DNA from: an uncultured Eubacteriales bacterium
Lineage (GTDB): Bacteria > Bacillota > Clostridia > Oscillospirales > Butyricicoccaceae
DNA length: 6,519 nt
Reading direction: 5' to 3'
Assembly (NCBI GenBank): GCA_934675045.1
Contig: CAKUPI010000107.1
Coordinates: forward strand, 1 to 6,519
A program made the position numbers and the translations under genes. Shown piece after piece: positions 1-5,224 of the stretch (position 1 is its first letter; each line of letters starts with the position of its first letter). The notes under the pieces were generated by a model that worked only from the letters and a program-made list of their open reading frames with translations, had not been told where the DNA came from and searched no databases.

Positions 1-147
1 GCGCGAGGTGCCGGAAAACCGCTTTTGCGCGAGGTGCCGGAAAACCGCTTTTGCGTGAGGCGCCGGTAAAACCGCCTTTGCGTGAGGCGCCGGTAAAACC
101 GCCTTTGCGTGAGGTGCCGGTAAAACCGCCTTTGCGTGAGGTGCCGG
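1..147. repeat. Tandem array of five 26/27-bp units plus a 14-bp partial unit
   Basis: Units lie at 1-26, 27-52, 53-79, 80-106 and 107-133, with a truncated sixth at 134-147. Units 1 and 2 are identical to each other (26 bp, starting gcgcgaggtgccgg and ending aaaaccgctttt). Units 3 and 4 are identical to each other (27 bp, starting gcgtgaggcgccgg and ending taaaaccgccttt). Unit 5 differs from 3/4 by one base (t for c at unit position 9), and the partial unit matches the first 14 bp of unit 5. The array reaches the left edge, so its true length is unknown. It stops 7 bp before the stop codon of the leftward permease gene. There is no gene in this stretch. The pattern of identical neighbours suggests local duplication by slippage or unequal exchange. 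It is not CRISPR, because there are no unique spacers. Confidence 0.95.
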
Positions 148-148
148 C

Positions 149-166
149 CTGCGCTCACAGGCGCAG
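149..166 (-). other. Short hairpin spanning the permease stop codon
   Basis: A perfect 6-bp inverted repeat, ctgcgc at 149-154 and gcgcag at 161-166, encloses a 6-nt loop that contains the stop codon of the leftward permease gene (155-157). No T-tract follows directly on the transcript strand, so it is not a classical terminator by itself. The repeat array next to it supplies further hairpins followed by T runs. It could protect the mRNA 3' end or pause polymerase, or it may simply reflect GC-rich sequence. Confidence 0.35.
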
Positions 167-1279
167 AAAAACCGCCTGAAAGGCCAGCAAAACGGCCAGA
201 AATACGAGATTCCACAGCGAAAACACCGCCAGATACCGCCCCGGCCGCACCCCCTTGGCGCGCAGGCAGAGCTTGAGCGAAATGAGGCTGGCCAGCGAGG
301 CGATGGGGGTGCCCAGCCCGCCGAGGCTGACGCCGGCCAGCAGGCCGCGCCAGTCCTGCGTAAAGCCGGACAGCAGCAAAGCGGCCGGAACATTGCTGAT
401 GACCTGGCTGGACAGCAGCGCGGTGTACAGGGCGCTTTTATCCATCAGCGCGGCCAGAAAAGCGCGCACCGCCGGGCTTTGCCCGAGGTTGCCGGAAAAG
501 ACAAAAAAGCAGACAAAGGTCAAAAGCAGGCCGTAATCGGCCTGTTTGAGCAGGGGGCGGTCAAACAGCAGCGCGTAAAGCAGCACGGCGGCCGCCGCCG
601 CGGCAAAGTGCAGCAGGCGAAAGACCGACAGCAGGCACAGCGCAAAGAGCAGCCCGAGCGCCGCCATGCGGCGGGGGGATTGCAGGCGCGCCGGCTGCGA
701 AAAGGTGACGAGCACCGTATCCCCGCGCACGCGCAGGCACAAAAGCAGCAAAAGCGCCAGGCTGACAAGGGTAAGCGGAAGCATGACGCCCAGAAAGGCC
801 CCGGGCGTCATGTTGTAGTGCGCGTACAGGTACAGGTTCTGCGGGTTGCCCACCGGCGTCGCCATGCTGCCGAGGTTGGCGGCCACCGTCTGCAAAACGA
901 CGATGTAGGCGAGAAGGTCCTCCCGCTTGGCCAGCGTCAGAAGAAAAACGGCAAAGGGCACAAAGGTGATGAGCGCCACGTCGTTGGTGATGAGCATGGC
1001 GGTGAAAAAGGGGAGCAGCACCAGCAAAAGGGCCAGAAGGCGGAGGCTTTTGCGCCCCGCGAGCAGCCGCTGGGCCAGCACGGAGAAAAGCCCGCACCCG
1101 GTCAGGCCGGCGACGACCAGCATAAGGCACCACAAAAGGCAGAGCACCCGAAGGTCGATGCAGTCTGGCAGGCCGGGGCCGGGCGGCACGATCAGCATGG
1201 ACAAGGCGGCGCACAGCGCCGCGATGCACAAAACGGCCTCGCGGCGCACAAATCCCCACAGCCTGTGGAAAAGGTTCAT
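155..1279 (-). CDS. SLC13/ArsB-like ion-transporter-superfamily permease
   Basis: This 374-residue protein is almost entirely hydrophobic, with about ten likely membrane segments, and acts in the cytoplasmic membrane. It shows the two inverted halves expected of the ion transporter (ArsB/NhaD/CitMHS/SLC13-type) superfamily. The first half has ITNDVALITFVPF (97-109) and GSMATPVGNPQNLYLY (137-152). The second has SQVISNVPAALLL (291-303) followed by GVSLGGLGTPIAS (316-328). The TND/SNVP and TPVGNPQN/GTPIAS elements are the re-entrant hairpin and substrate/cation site region in this superfamily. At 374 residues it is somewhat shorter than typical members (about 400-450). The substrate (anion, dicarboxylate, arsenite or Na+/H+ exchange) cannot be read from sequence. 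Its ATG lies 3 nt after the stop of the upstream acetamidase-family gene with no clear Shine-Dalgarno, so translation is probably coupled and the two share one promoter. An alanine run at about 225-231 comes from GC-rich codons. Confidence 0.85.
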   Translation of the reverse strand: MNLFHRLWGFVRREAVLCIAALCAALSMLIVPPGPGLPDCIDLRVLCLLWCLMLVVAGLTGCGLFSVLAQRLLAGRKSLRLLALLLVLLPFFTAMLITNDVALITFVPFAVFLLTLAKREDLLAYIVVLQTVAANLGSMATPVGNPQNLYLYAHYNMTPGAFLGVMLPLTLVSLALLLLLCLRVRGDTVLVTFSQPARLQSPRRMAALGLLFALCLLSVFRLLHFAAAAAAVLLYALLFDRPLLKQADYGLLLTFVCFFVFSGNLGQSPAVRAFLAALMDKSALYTALLSSQVISNVPAALLLSGFTQDWRGLLAGVSLGGLGTPIASLASLISLKLCLRAKGVRPGRYLAVFSLWNLVFLAVLLAFQAVFLRL

Positions 1280-1282
1280 AGG

Positions 1283-2179
1283 TTACGGGAGCACAACGCC
1301 GTAGGCGTCGAGAATGTAGCGGGGCAGCTCCATGCGCACGGTCAGCAGCGGGTCGACAATCTGGCAGATGACGAGATGGCCCTGAAGCGACAGCAGCATA
1401 CCGGCCTTTTCGGCGCTCAGGCCGCAGCAGTCCATCAGGTACCTGTGCATGGCGCGCGCGGCGAGCAGGCTGGCCTCGTCAAGGGTTTTGGCCGACTGAA
1501 TGGTGCAGACGCGGGAGCCGGCGTCGAGGAAGGGGGTGGGCAGGCTGACCTTTTTCAGGGCGGTGACGCGTACCGTGACGCGGCCGCGGCATTCCATGCC
1601 GCAAATCAGCGTCTCGCCGTCCCCCATGACGGCGTGCAGGTCCCCGATGGCCAGCAGCGCGCCCGGCGTGTTGACCGGCAGGTAAAGGGTGGAGCCGGCG
1701 GTGATGAGGCGGCAGTCCATGTTGCCGCCGTGCTCGCGCGGCGTCTCGGTCGAGATTTCCTCGCCGCCCGCCGGGGCCGTGCCGATGACCCCTATCATGG
1801 CGTCGGCCGGAATGCGCAGGCGCTCGTCAAAGACAATTTCGCCCTGCTCAATGGGGAAAATCCGGACGGAGAGATCGGTGATTTGGTGCTGGTAGGCGCC
1901 GTGCGACGGCGCCGTGCGCATGACGCCGGTCGATTCGGTCTCGATGCTCAGAATCTCGACCTTGAGGGTGTCGCCCGGCTCGGCGCCCTCGACAAACAGC
2001 GGGCCGGTCGAGGGATTGGAAAAATCGCCGTCAAGGGGGTAGTCGACTTCGCTGCGGATTTCGTCGTTATAGCAGTCGCGGGTGTGGAAAACCACCGTTT
2101 CCCCGCTCGGGCAGCGGGCGGCGGGGGCGTGCGCGTCGGACAGTGAACAGACAACGTGATCGCGCGGAATTTCCAGCAT
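1283..2179 (-). CDS. Acetamidase/formamidase family protein
   Basis: This 298-residue protein belongs to the FmdA/AmdA family, whose characterised members hydrolyse formamide or acetamide to ammonia and the carboxylate in the cytoplasm. Family hallmarks, in order: NPSTGPLFVEGAEPGDTL (55-72), a central MIGVIGTAP (128-136) followed by EHGGNMD (149-155), GDLHAVMGDGE (179-189), and a C-terminal QIVDPLLTVRMELPR (273-287). The length is close to the roughly 300 residues usual for the short bacterial form, and nothing looks truncated. The chosen ATG has AAAGGA at 2194-2189 on its own strand, 9 nt upstream. An earlier ATG at 2197 meets a TGA after three codons, and one at 2189 is out of frame. It is the first gene of a leftward operon, followed after 3 nt by an SLC13/ArsB-like permease. 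Many family members have unknown substrates, so amide hydrolysis is likely but the actual amide is not determined. Confidence 0.9.
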   Translation of the reverse strand: MLEIPRDHVVCSLSDAHAPAARCPSGETVVFHTRDCYNDEIRSEVDYPLDGDFSNPSTGPLFVEGAEPGDTLKVEILSIETESTGVMRTAPSHGAYQHQITDLSVRIFPIEQGEIVFDERLRIPADAMIGVIGTAPAGGEEISTETPREHGGNMDCRLITAGSTLYLPVNTPGALLAIGDLHAVMGDGETLICGMECRGRVTVRVTALKKVSLPTPFLDAGSRVCTIQSAKTLDEASLLAARAMHRYLMDCCGLSAEKAGMLLSLQGHLVICQIVDPLLTVRMELPRYILDAYGVVLP

Positions 2180-2211
2180 GGGTCGTCATCCTTTCATATT
2201 GGCTTTCCCTC

Positions 2212-2241
2212 AGTATAGCAGAAAGCGGGCGGCCTTGTAAA
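2212..2241 (-). promoter_or_regulatory. Promoter of the acetamidase-permease operon
   Basis: On the minus strand a -35 TTTACA (2241-2236) and a -10 TATACT (2217-2212) are separated by 18 nt. Each matches the sigma70/sigmaA consensus at five of six positions. Transcription would start near 2205, giving a leader of about 25 nt. That leader contains the Shine-Dalgarno AAAGGA (2194-2189) and a three-codon reading frame, ATG AAA GGA TGA (2197-2186). The promoter is back to back with the thrS promoter. Confidence 0.75.
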
Positions 2242-2270
2242 GAAAAGCGCCCGGCCGCGTTTTTTGGGCA

Positions 2271-2294
2271 TTTTGCGCTTGACAGGGCGCAAAA
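2271..2294. promoter_or_regulatory. Inverted repeat bracketing the thrS -35 box (possible operator)
   Basis: TTTTGCGC (2271-2278) and GCGCAAAA (2287-2294) form a perfect 8-bp dyad. The 8-nt spacer (2279-2286) is the -35 hexamer TTGACA plus gg. A dimeric regulator bound here would block RNA polymerase. It lies upstream of the predicted transcript start, so it would act as DNA rather than RNA. No regulator gene is present in the window, so the operator role is inference. Confidence 0.4.
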
Positions 2295-2307
2295 AGGCTG
2301 TTATAGT
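2279..2307 (+). promoter_or_regulatory. thrS promoter
   Basis: A consensus -35 TTGACA (2279-2284) is followed after exactly 17 nt by a -10 TATAGT (2302-2307, five of six consensus positions). The predicted start is near 2314, giving an approximately 300-nt leader that contains the T-box riboswitch. This is the strongest promoter visible in the window. Confidence 0.88.
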
Positions 2308-2313
2308 AATGCC

Positions 2314-2575
2314 ATATACGAAAAATCCGACGATCGGGACGGAACTCGGGATTCATGCCGCCACAGAGAGGGAGCGCCGCCGGCTGCAAGCGCCCTGCCG
2401 CGTGCCGAGATATCCACACCACCCGTGAGGAGCGCCGCCCAACCTGCAAGTAAGCGCGCGCCGGCCGCCGCCGTTACCGGCACAGGAGCGGAAGCCCTTT
2501 TTTGCGGCTTCAAGCAGAGTGGAACCACGGTTTTGACAGATCGCCTCTGCACCCGAGCGGGTGCAGAGGTTTTTT
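2314..2575 (+). ncRNA. T-box riboswitch (tRNA-Thr sensing) in the thrS leader
   Basis: The leader shows the landmarks of a class I T-box. The Stem I distal part has AGAGAGGG (2365-2372) pairing through AGGG with CCCU (2393-2396), and the conserved GGCUGCAAG (2382-2390) between them. A hairpin consistent with Stem III follows: GAAGCC (2491-2496) with GGCUUC (2506-2511). The T-box bulge UGGAACCACGG is at 2520-2530. The antiterminator forms from GCAGAG (2514-2519) with CUCUGC (2545-2550), which overlaps the 5' arm of the terminator. The UGGA bulge would pair with a UCCA acceptor end. The best specifier candidate is ACC (Thr) at 2418-2420, followed by the expected A, but I could not fold the whole specifier loop with certainty. 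Uncharged tRNA-Thr would stabilise the antiterminator and turn on the downstream threonyl-tRNA synthetase gene. Confidence 0.95.
2544..2575 (+). terminator. T-box-controlled intrinsic terminator upstream of thrS
   Basis: A perfect 11-bp stem, cctctgcaccc (2544-2554) and gggtgcagagg (2559-2569), has a 4-nt gagc loop and six T (2570-2575). Its 5' arm is shared with the T-box antiterminator, so the two structures are mutually exclusive. It ends 36 nt before the thrS start codon. Confidence 0.95.
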
Positions 2576-2611
2576 ATTTGAAAAAATATACGACGAGAGG
2601 AAGTCTTTTTT

Positions 2612-4507
2612 ATGAACATCAAGCTGAAAGACGGCTCCGCCCTGTGCGTACAGGACGGCGCGACGGCGCTCGACGCCGCCAGGCAGATTTCCGAGGGACT
2701 GGCGCGCGCCGCGCTGGCCTGCGAGATCAACGGCGAAACCCATGACCTTCTGACCCCGCTGCACGAGGGCGACAGCCTGAGCATTCTGACCTTCCACGAC
2801 GAGATGGGCCGCTGGACGCTGCGCCACACCGCCGCGCACATTCTGGCCCAGGCGGTGCAGCACCTCTTCCCCGACGCCCGCTTTGCCATCGGCCCCGCCA
2901 TCGACAACGGCTTTTACTACGACTTTGACCGCGACGAGTCCTTTACGCAGGAGGATCTTGAGAATATCGAGGCGGAGATGAAGCGCATCGTCAAGGAAAA
3001 CCTGCCCCTTGAGCGCTTTGTTTTGTCCAAGGACGAGGCCCTGAAAAAAATGGCGGCCGAGCCTTACAAGGTCGAGCTGATTGAAAACCTGCCCGAGGGC
3101 GAGGAGATATCCTTCTATAAGCAGGGCGATTTCTGCGACCTGTGCGCCGGCCCCCACCTGCCCTCGACGGGCGGCGTCAAGGCCATCAGGCTGACCAGCG
3201 TGACCGGCGCTTACTGGCGCGGCGATTCCAGCCGCAAGATGCTTCAGCGCATTTACGGCACCGCCTTTACCAAAAAGGCCGATCTGGACGAATACCTGCA
3301 CATGCTGGAAGAGGCCAAAAAGCGCGACCACCGCAAGCTCGGGCGCGAGCTTGACCTCTTCATGTTCGCCGACGAAGGCCCGGGCTTCCCCTTCTTCCTG
3401 CCCAAGGGCATGGTGCTGCGGAACCTGCTCGAGGATTTCTGGAGAAAAGAGCACAAGCGCGCCGGGTACGAGGAAATCCGCACCCCGATGATCCTCAACG
3501 AGGCGCTGTGGCACCGCAGCGGCCACTGGGACCACTACAAAGAGAACATGTACTTCACCAAAATCGACGGCGAGGACTACGCCATCAAGCCGATGAACTG
3601 CCCCGGCGGCATGCTGGCCTACAAGCGCCGCATGTGGTCCTACCGCGACCTGCCCCTGCGCACGGCCGAGATGGGCGTCGTGCACCGCCACGAGCTTTCG
3701 GGCGCGCTGCACGGGCTGATGCGCGTGCGCTGCTTCACGCAGGACGACGCGCACCTTTACATGACGCCCGAGCAGATTCCGCAGGAAATCGAGGGCATCA
3801 TCGACCTCGTCGACCGCGTGTACAAGGTGTTCAACTTCCCCTACCGCGTCGAGCTTTCGACCCGCCCCGACGACTTCATGGGCGAAATCGCCCAGTGGGA
3901 CGTCGCCACCGAGGCGCTGCGTCAGGCGCTTGAGCGCAAGGGAGTCGAGTACCGCATCAACGAGGGCGACGGCGCCTTCTACGGCCCCAAGATCGACTTC
4001 CACCTCATCGACTCCATCGGCCGCACCTGGCAGTGCGCCACCTTGCAGCTCGACTTCCAGATGCCCGAGCGCTTTGAGCTTGAGTACACCGGCCCCGACG
4101 GCGAGAAGCACCGCCCCGTCATGATCCACCGCACCATTCTGGGCAGCATGGAGCGCTTTATCGGCATTCTGACCGAGCACTACGCCGGCGCCTTCCCGCT
4201 GTGGCTGTCGCCCGTGCAGGTCAAGGTTCTGCCCATCACCGACCGCGTCCACCCCTATGCCCGCAAGGTGATGGAAAAGCTGGAGCAAGCCGGCATCCGC
4301 TGCGAGTTTGACGAGCGCAACGAAAAAATCGGCTACAAGATTCGCGAAGCGCAGATGGAAAAGGTGCCCTACATGCTGGTTTTGGGCGACAAGGAGCACG
4401 AGGCCGGGCTGGTCGCCGTGCGCTCGCGCAAGACGGGCGAGACCGAAACCATGACCATCGAGGAGCTGACGGCCAGGCTTTTGAAGGAAGTGGAGGAAAA
4501 AGCGTAA
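2612..4507 (+). CDS. thrS: Threonyl-tRNA synthetase
   Basis: This class II aminoacyl-tRNA synthetase charges tRNA-Thr with threonine in the cytoplasm. The 631-residue length matches full bacterial ThrRS (E. coli 642). Domains: N-terminal TGS (about 1-62); the N2 editing domain with H72-x3-H76 and the CDLCAGPH motif (C178, H182), which clears Ser-tRNA-Thr; the catalytic core (about 245-530); and the C-terminal anticodon-binding domain (about 535-625). The three zinc ligands are present: C330 in MNCPGG, H381 in DDAHLYM and H506 in MIHRTILG. Motif 2 (HRHELSG, R359/E361) and motif 3 (GSMER, R515) are intact. C374 in RVRCFTQDDAH stands where E. coli has glycine. The ATG has GAGAGGAAG (2595-2603) ahead of it, at somewhat long spacing. 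Control is by the T-box leader directly upstream. The gene is monocistronic, with a strong terminator after it. Confidence 0.98.
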   Translation: MNIKLKDGSALCVQDGATALDAARQISEGLARAALACEINGETHDLLTPLHEGDSLSILTFHDEMGRWTLRHTAAHILAQAVQHLFPDARFAIGPAIDNGFYYDFDRDESFTQEDLENIEAEMKRIVKENLPLERFVLSKDEALKKMAAEPYKVELIENLPEGEEISFYKQGDFCDLCAGPHLPSTGGVKAIRLTSVTGAYWRGDSSRKMLQRIYGTAFTKKADLDEYLHMLEEAKKRDHRKLGRELDLFMFADEGPGFPFFLPKGMVLRNLLEDFWRKEHKRAGYEEIRTPMILNEALWHRSGHWDHYKENMYFTKIDGEDYAIKPMNCPGGMLAYKRRMWSYRDLPLRTAEMGVVHRHELSGALHGLMRVRCFTQDDAHLYMTPEQIPQEIEGIIDLVDRVYKVFNFPYRVELSTRPDDFMGEIAQWDVATEALRQALERKGVEYRINEGDGAFYGPKIDFHLIDSIGRTWQCATLQLDFQMPERFELEYTGPDGEKHRPVMIHRTILGSMERFIGILTEHYAGAFPLWLSPVQVKVLPITDRVHPYARKVMEKLEQAGIRCEFDERNEKIGYKIREAQMEKVPYMLVLGDKEHEAGLVAVRSRKTGETETMTIEELTARLLKEVEEKA

Positions 4508-4525
4508 AAAAATCCTGTTTCCCCA

Positions 4526-4561
4526 AAAAGGCGGTAATCCGTGTGCGGATTACCGCCTTTT
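4526..4561 (+). terminator. Intrinsic terminator after thrS
   Basis: A perfect 16-bp inverted repeat, 4526-4541 paired with 4546-4561, has a 4-nt tgtg loop. It begins 18 nt after the thrS stop. The outer four pairs are A/T, giving a T run on the + strand and a mirror T run on the other, so it could work in both directions. It separates thrS from the lipoprotein-MBOAT operon. Confidence 0.92.
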
Positions 4562-4743
4562 GAGCGGCCTTGGCGGCCGACCGTGGGGCTGAATGTGCAA
4601 AAAGGGCGGATTTTTCCGGCCTTTGGGCATAACTTCACAAAAATTTCAAAAACTATGGGAACCATCGGCGCGCGCCGAACGTCTATATTCGCGGGCGCCG
4701 CCCGGGCGCCATGGATTACACGTCAAAACGAAAGGAAATTGCC
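4562..4743 (+). promoter_or_regulatory. Upstream region of the lipoprotein-MBOAT operon, with a 14-bp palindrome
   Basis: This 182-nt gap must hold the promoter of the next operon, since a strong terminator precedes it. TATATT at 4684-4689 is a plausible -10 box, but no good -35 hexamer lies 16-18 nt upstream, which would fit an activator-dependent or weak promoter. A perfect 14-bp palindrome (tcggcgcgcgccga, 4665-4678) lies where the -35 to spacer region would be. A second GC-rich dyad (around 4690-4710) and a small hairpin (cggcc-ttggc-ggccg, about 4564-4578) are also visible. The Shine-Dalgarno AAAGGA is at 4731-4736. The promoter assignment is tentative. Confidence 0.3.
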
Positions 4744-5220
4744 ATGAAAAAGCTGACCGCACTGCTTCTCTGCCTGCTTTTGGGCCTGTCGGCACTGGCC
4801 GGCTGCCAGAAGGAGAGCAAAAATCCCGGCTGTGAGGAGATTTTCAAAAAAATTGAAGAGGCCATCGGCGAGGACGCGCTGCCCCCGATGGACGACATCG
4901 ACGACGAGACGCTGTCGGTGCTGTACGGCATTGACCCCGCCGACGTGCTGGAGGATTACCGCGGCGCCCTTGCGCAGCTCAACGTACACGGCGACGAGAT
5001 TCTCGTTTTGAAGGTCAAAGAGGGCAAGATGGCCGAGGCCGAGGCCGGCATCGGGCAGCGCCGGGACGATCTCGAGGCCACCTGGTCGAGGTACCTGCCC
5101 GAGGTCTACGAAATGGTCCAGAACGCCCGCGTCGTCAAAAACGGCAGCTACCTCCTGTTCGTCGTGTCCGAAAAGCCCGAGAAGGCGGCCGCCGCCTTTG
5201 ATGAGATGACCAAGGCATAA
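4744..5220 (+). CDS. DUF4358 domain lipoprotein
   Basis: This 158-residue secreted lipoprotein starts with MKK and a hydrophobic core, then a lipobox LAGC with the lipidated cysteine at 21, so the mature protein should be anchored on the outer face of the membrane. The mature part resembles the DUF4358 family: LYGIDPADVLEDYRG (60-74), LNVHGDEILVLKV (79-91), then WSRYLPEVYEMVQNARVV (115-132) and GSYLLFVVS (134-142). Function is unknown for this family. I chose the ATG at 4744 because AAAGGA lies 7 nt upstream and the protein then begins with a normal signal peptide; an in-frame ATG at 4711 would add 11 residues ahead of it. The stop is 4 nt before the MBOAT start, so the two are co-transcribed. 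I assign the family from memory of its pattern, without a profile search. Confidence 0.85.
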   Translation: MKKLTALLLCLLLGLSALAGCQKESKNPGCEEIFKKIEEAIGEDALPPMDDIDDETLSVLYGIDPADVLEDYRGALAQLNVHGDEILVLKVKEGKMAEAEAGIGQRRDDLEATWSRYLPEVYEMVQNARVVKNGSYLLFVVSEKPEKAAAAFDEMTKA

Positions 5221-5224
5221 CGGT

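Noticed and set aside
1..147. CRISPR array
   Set aside because: The units are contiguous direct repeats without unique spacers, and no cas gene is present in the window.
479..2146. 555-codon open frame on the + strand, opposite the permease and hydrolase genes
   Set aside because: It runs antisense across two well-recognised genes and their junction. Its translation is Q/G/R/H-rich low-complexity sequence with no known motif, as expected for a shadow frame in GC-rich DNA.
2143..2745. Small open frame on the + strand through the intergenic region and T-box leader
   Set aside because: It crosses the promoter, the T-box and its terminator and runs into thrS in another frame. The region is explained as a structured RNA leader.
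2510..4399. 629-codon open frame on the - strand, opposite thrS
   Set aside because: It is fully antisense to a complete, motif-rich thrS and its T-box. The composition (V/H/L/G-rich) mirrors the ThrRS codons and matches no family I recognise.
4633..4657. TTCACA and TATGGG as promoter of the lipoprotein operon
   Set aside because: The spacing is only 14 nt and the -10 match is poor.
4711..4743. Upstream in-frame ATG (4711) as the start of the lipoprotein gene
   Set aside because: It would put 11 polar residues before the signal peptide. The ATG at 4744 has AAAGGA at 7 nt spacing and gives a standard lipoprotein signal.
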